Source: Acinetobacter pragensis (lineage in GTDB: Bacteria; Pseudomonadota; Gammaproteobacteria; Pseudomonadales; Moraxellaceae). From it: DNA of 43,696 nucleotides. Both the position numbers and the translations under genes were made by a program. Positions within the stretch are counted from its first letter, which is position 1, and every line of letters starts with the position of its first letter. The stretch is from contig NZ_LUAW01000003.1 in the NCBI RefSeq assembly GCF_001605895.1, positions 1 through 43,696 of the forward strand, in the 5' to 3' direction. Below are positions 43,487-43,696 of this stretch, in pieces. A model generated the notes under the pieces. The model saw only the letters and a program-made list of their open reading frames with translations. It was not told the origin of the DNA and made no database searches.

Positions 43487-43696
43487 TGGACTGCTCCCAG
43501 TATCCTAGACATTGAAGTAGCCTCATTTTGAAGCTGCTTCAAAGGCTTCTGGGCTCATTCCATCAAGATGCGAATGGCGCCTGATTCGATTGTAAAACAT
43601 CTCGATGTAATCAAACACATCCGCACGCGCCATTTCGCGTGTTTTATAGATTCTCTTTTTAATTCTTTCCTTCTTCAAACTACTAAAAAAGGATTC
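43487..43696. mobile_element. IS3-family insertion sequence, one end (runs off the right edge)
   Basis: The terminal sequence TGGACTGCTCCC, then the end of a reverse-strand transposase gene. TGGACTGC-type ends are typical of IS3-family (IS51/IS150-like) elements. 210 bases are visible; size and other end unknown. Confidence 0.8.
43523..43696 (-). CDS. IS3-family transposase (OrfB), C-terminal part
   Basis: About 57 codons before a TGA stop (complement of 43523-43525). The translation, read by hand, includes [11 protein letters not shown], the block [19 protein letters not shown], and [15 protein letters not shown], which is the end of the rve (DDE) integrase domain of IS3-family OrfB, with the last catalytic Glu region at its start. 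It belongs to the IS that breaks the SRPBCC gene. The N-terminal part is outside the window. Confidence 0.85.
   Translation of the reverse strand, partial: ESFFSSLKKERIKKRIYKTREMARADVFDYIEMFYNRIRRHSHLDGMSPEAFEAASK

Overview
The window looks like a chromosomal segment of a gammaproteobacterium of the genus Acinetobacter (Moraxellaceae). The evidence is the gene order pyrH-frr-uppS-cdsA-dxr-rseP-bamA-skp-lpxD-fabZ-lpxA, a recX-recA-hslR-yrfG cluster, the style of the BamA, UppS and RecA proteins, AT-leaning base composition, and terminators with a recurring stem core. The species cannot be fixed from the sequence alone. Almost everything is housekeeping chromosome. I see no phage, CRISPR array, integron, toxin-antitoxin pair or recognisable defence island. 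The only clear transposon is an IS3-family element cut by the right edge.

Layout. 1-1.5 kb: start of ntrC and complete ntrB on the minus strand, behind a sigma-54-type promoter and an NtrC-like site. 1.5-13.9 kb: rimO, then a tightly packed plus-strand run for UMP kinase, ribosome recycling, undecaprenyl-PP, CDP-diglyceride, the first committed isoprenoid step, site-2 protease RseP, outer-membrane assembly (BamA, Skp) and lipid A (LpxD, FabZ, LpxA), closed by a shared terminator. 13.9-18.3 kb: CpoB-like TPR protein, the 4.5S RNA gene (plus strand), recX, recA, hslR and yrfG. 18.3-20.5 kb: cysQ, a histidine phosphatase and an unrecognised small protein.

20.5-24 kb: a long AT-rich gap, an 891-residue M66-like metalloprotease lipoprotein with a ricin-type C-terminus, and rpsT with a GTG start. 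24.2-29.1 kb: NAD(P)-binding protein, RraA-like protein, tandem thioredoxin-fold protein, and a NarL/LuxR-type two-component pair. 29.1-31.7 kb (minus): roxA, a Maf pyrophosphatase and a DUF2237 protein. 31.8-35.6 kb: pgk, a small lipoprotein, fba and a DMT transporter, each followed by a hairpin terminator. 35.6-37.1 kb (minus): two tandem small zinc-ribbon paralogues, one missing its fourth Cys, and an nfsB-like nitroreductase. 37.3-43.7 kb: HpaI-type aldolase, a small protein lacking an ATG start, lpxH, a palindromic repeat, ppiB, glnS, a bestrophin-family protein, a 58-residue membrane microprotein candidate, and a START-like gene broken by the IS.

How it works together: the envelope genes form one supply line. 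Dxr and UppS make the lipid carrier, CdsA makes phospholipid precursor, LpxA/LpxD/LpxH act in lipid A synthesis, Skp and BamA assemble outer-membrane proteins, and RseP probably couples this to stress signalling. Translation genes (frr, rimO, roxA, rpsT, hslR, glnS, ffs) are scattered among them. The least explained parts are the ntrBC control region, the tandem zinc ribbons, the 38.1-38.7 kb leader and small gene, the M66 lipoprotein, and the MITE-like repeat between ppiB and lpxH.
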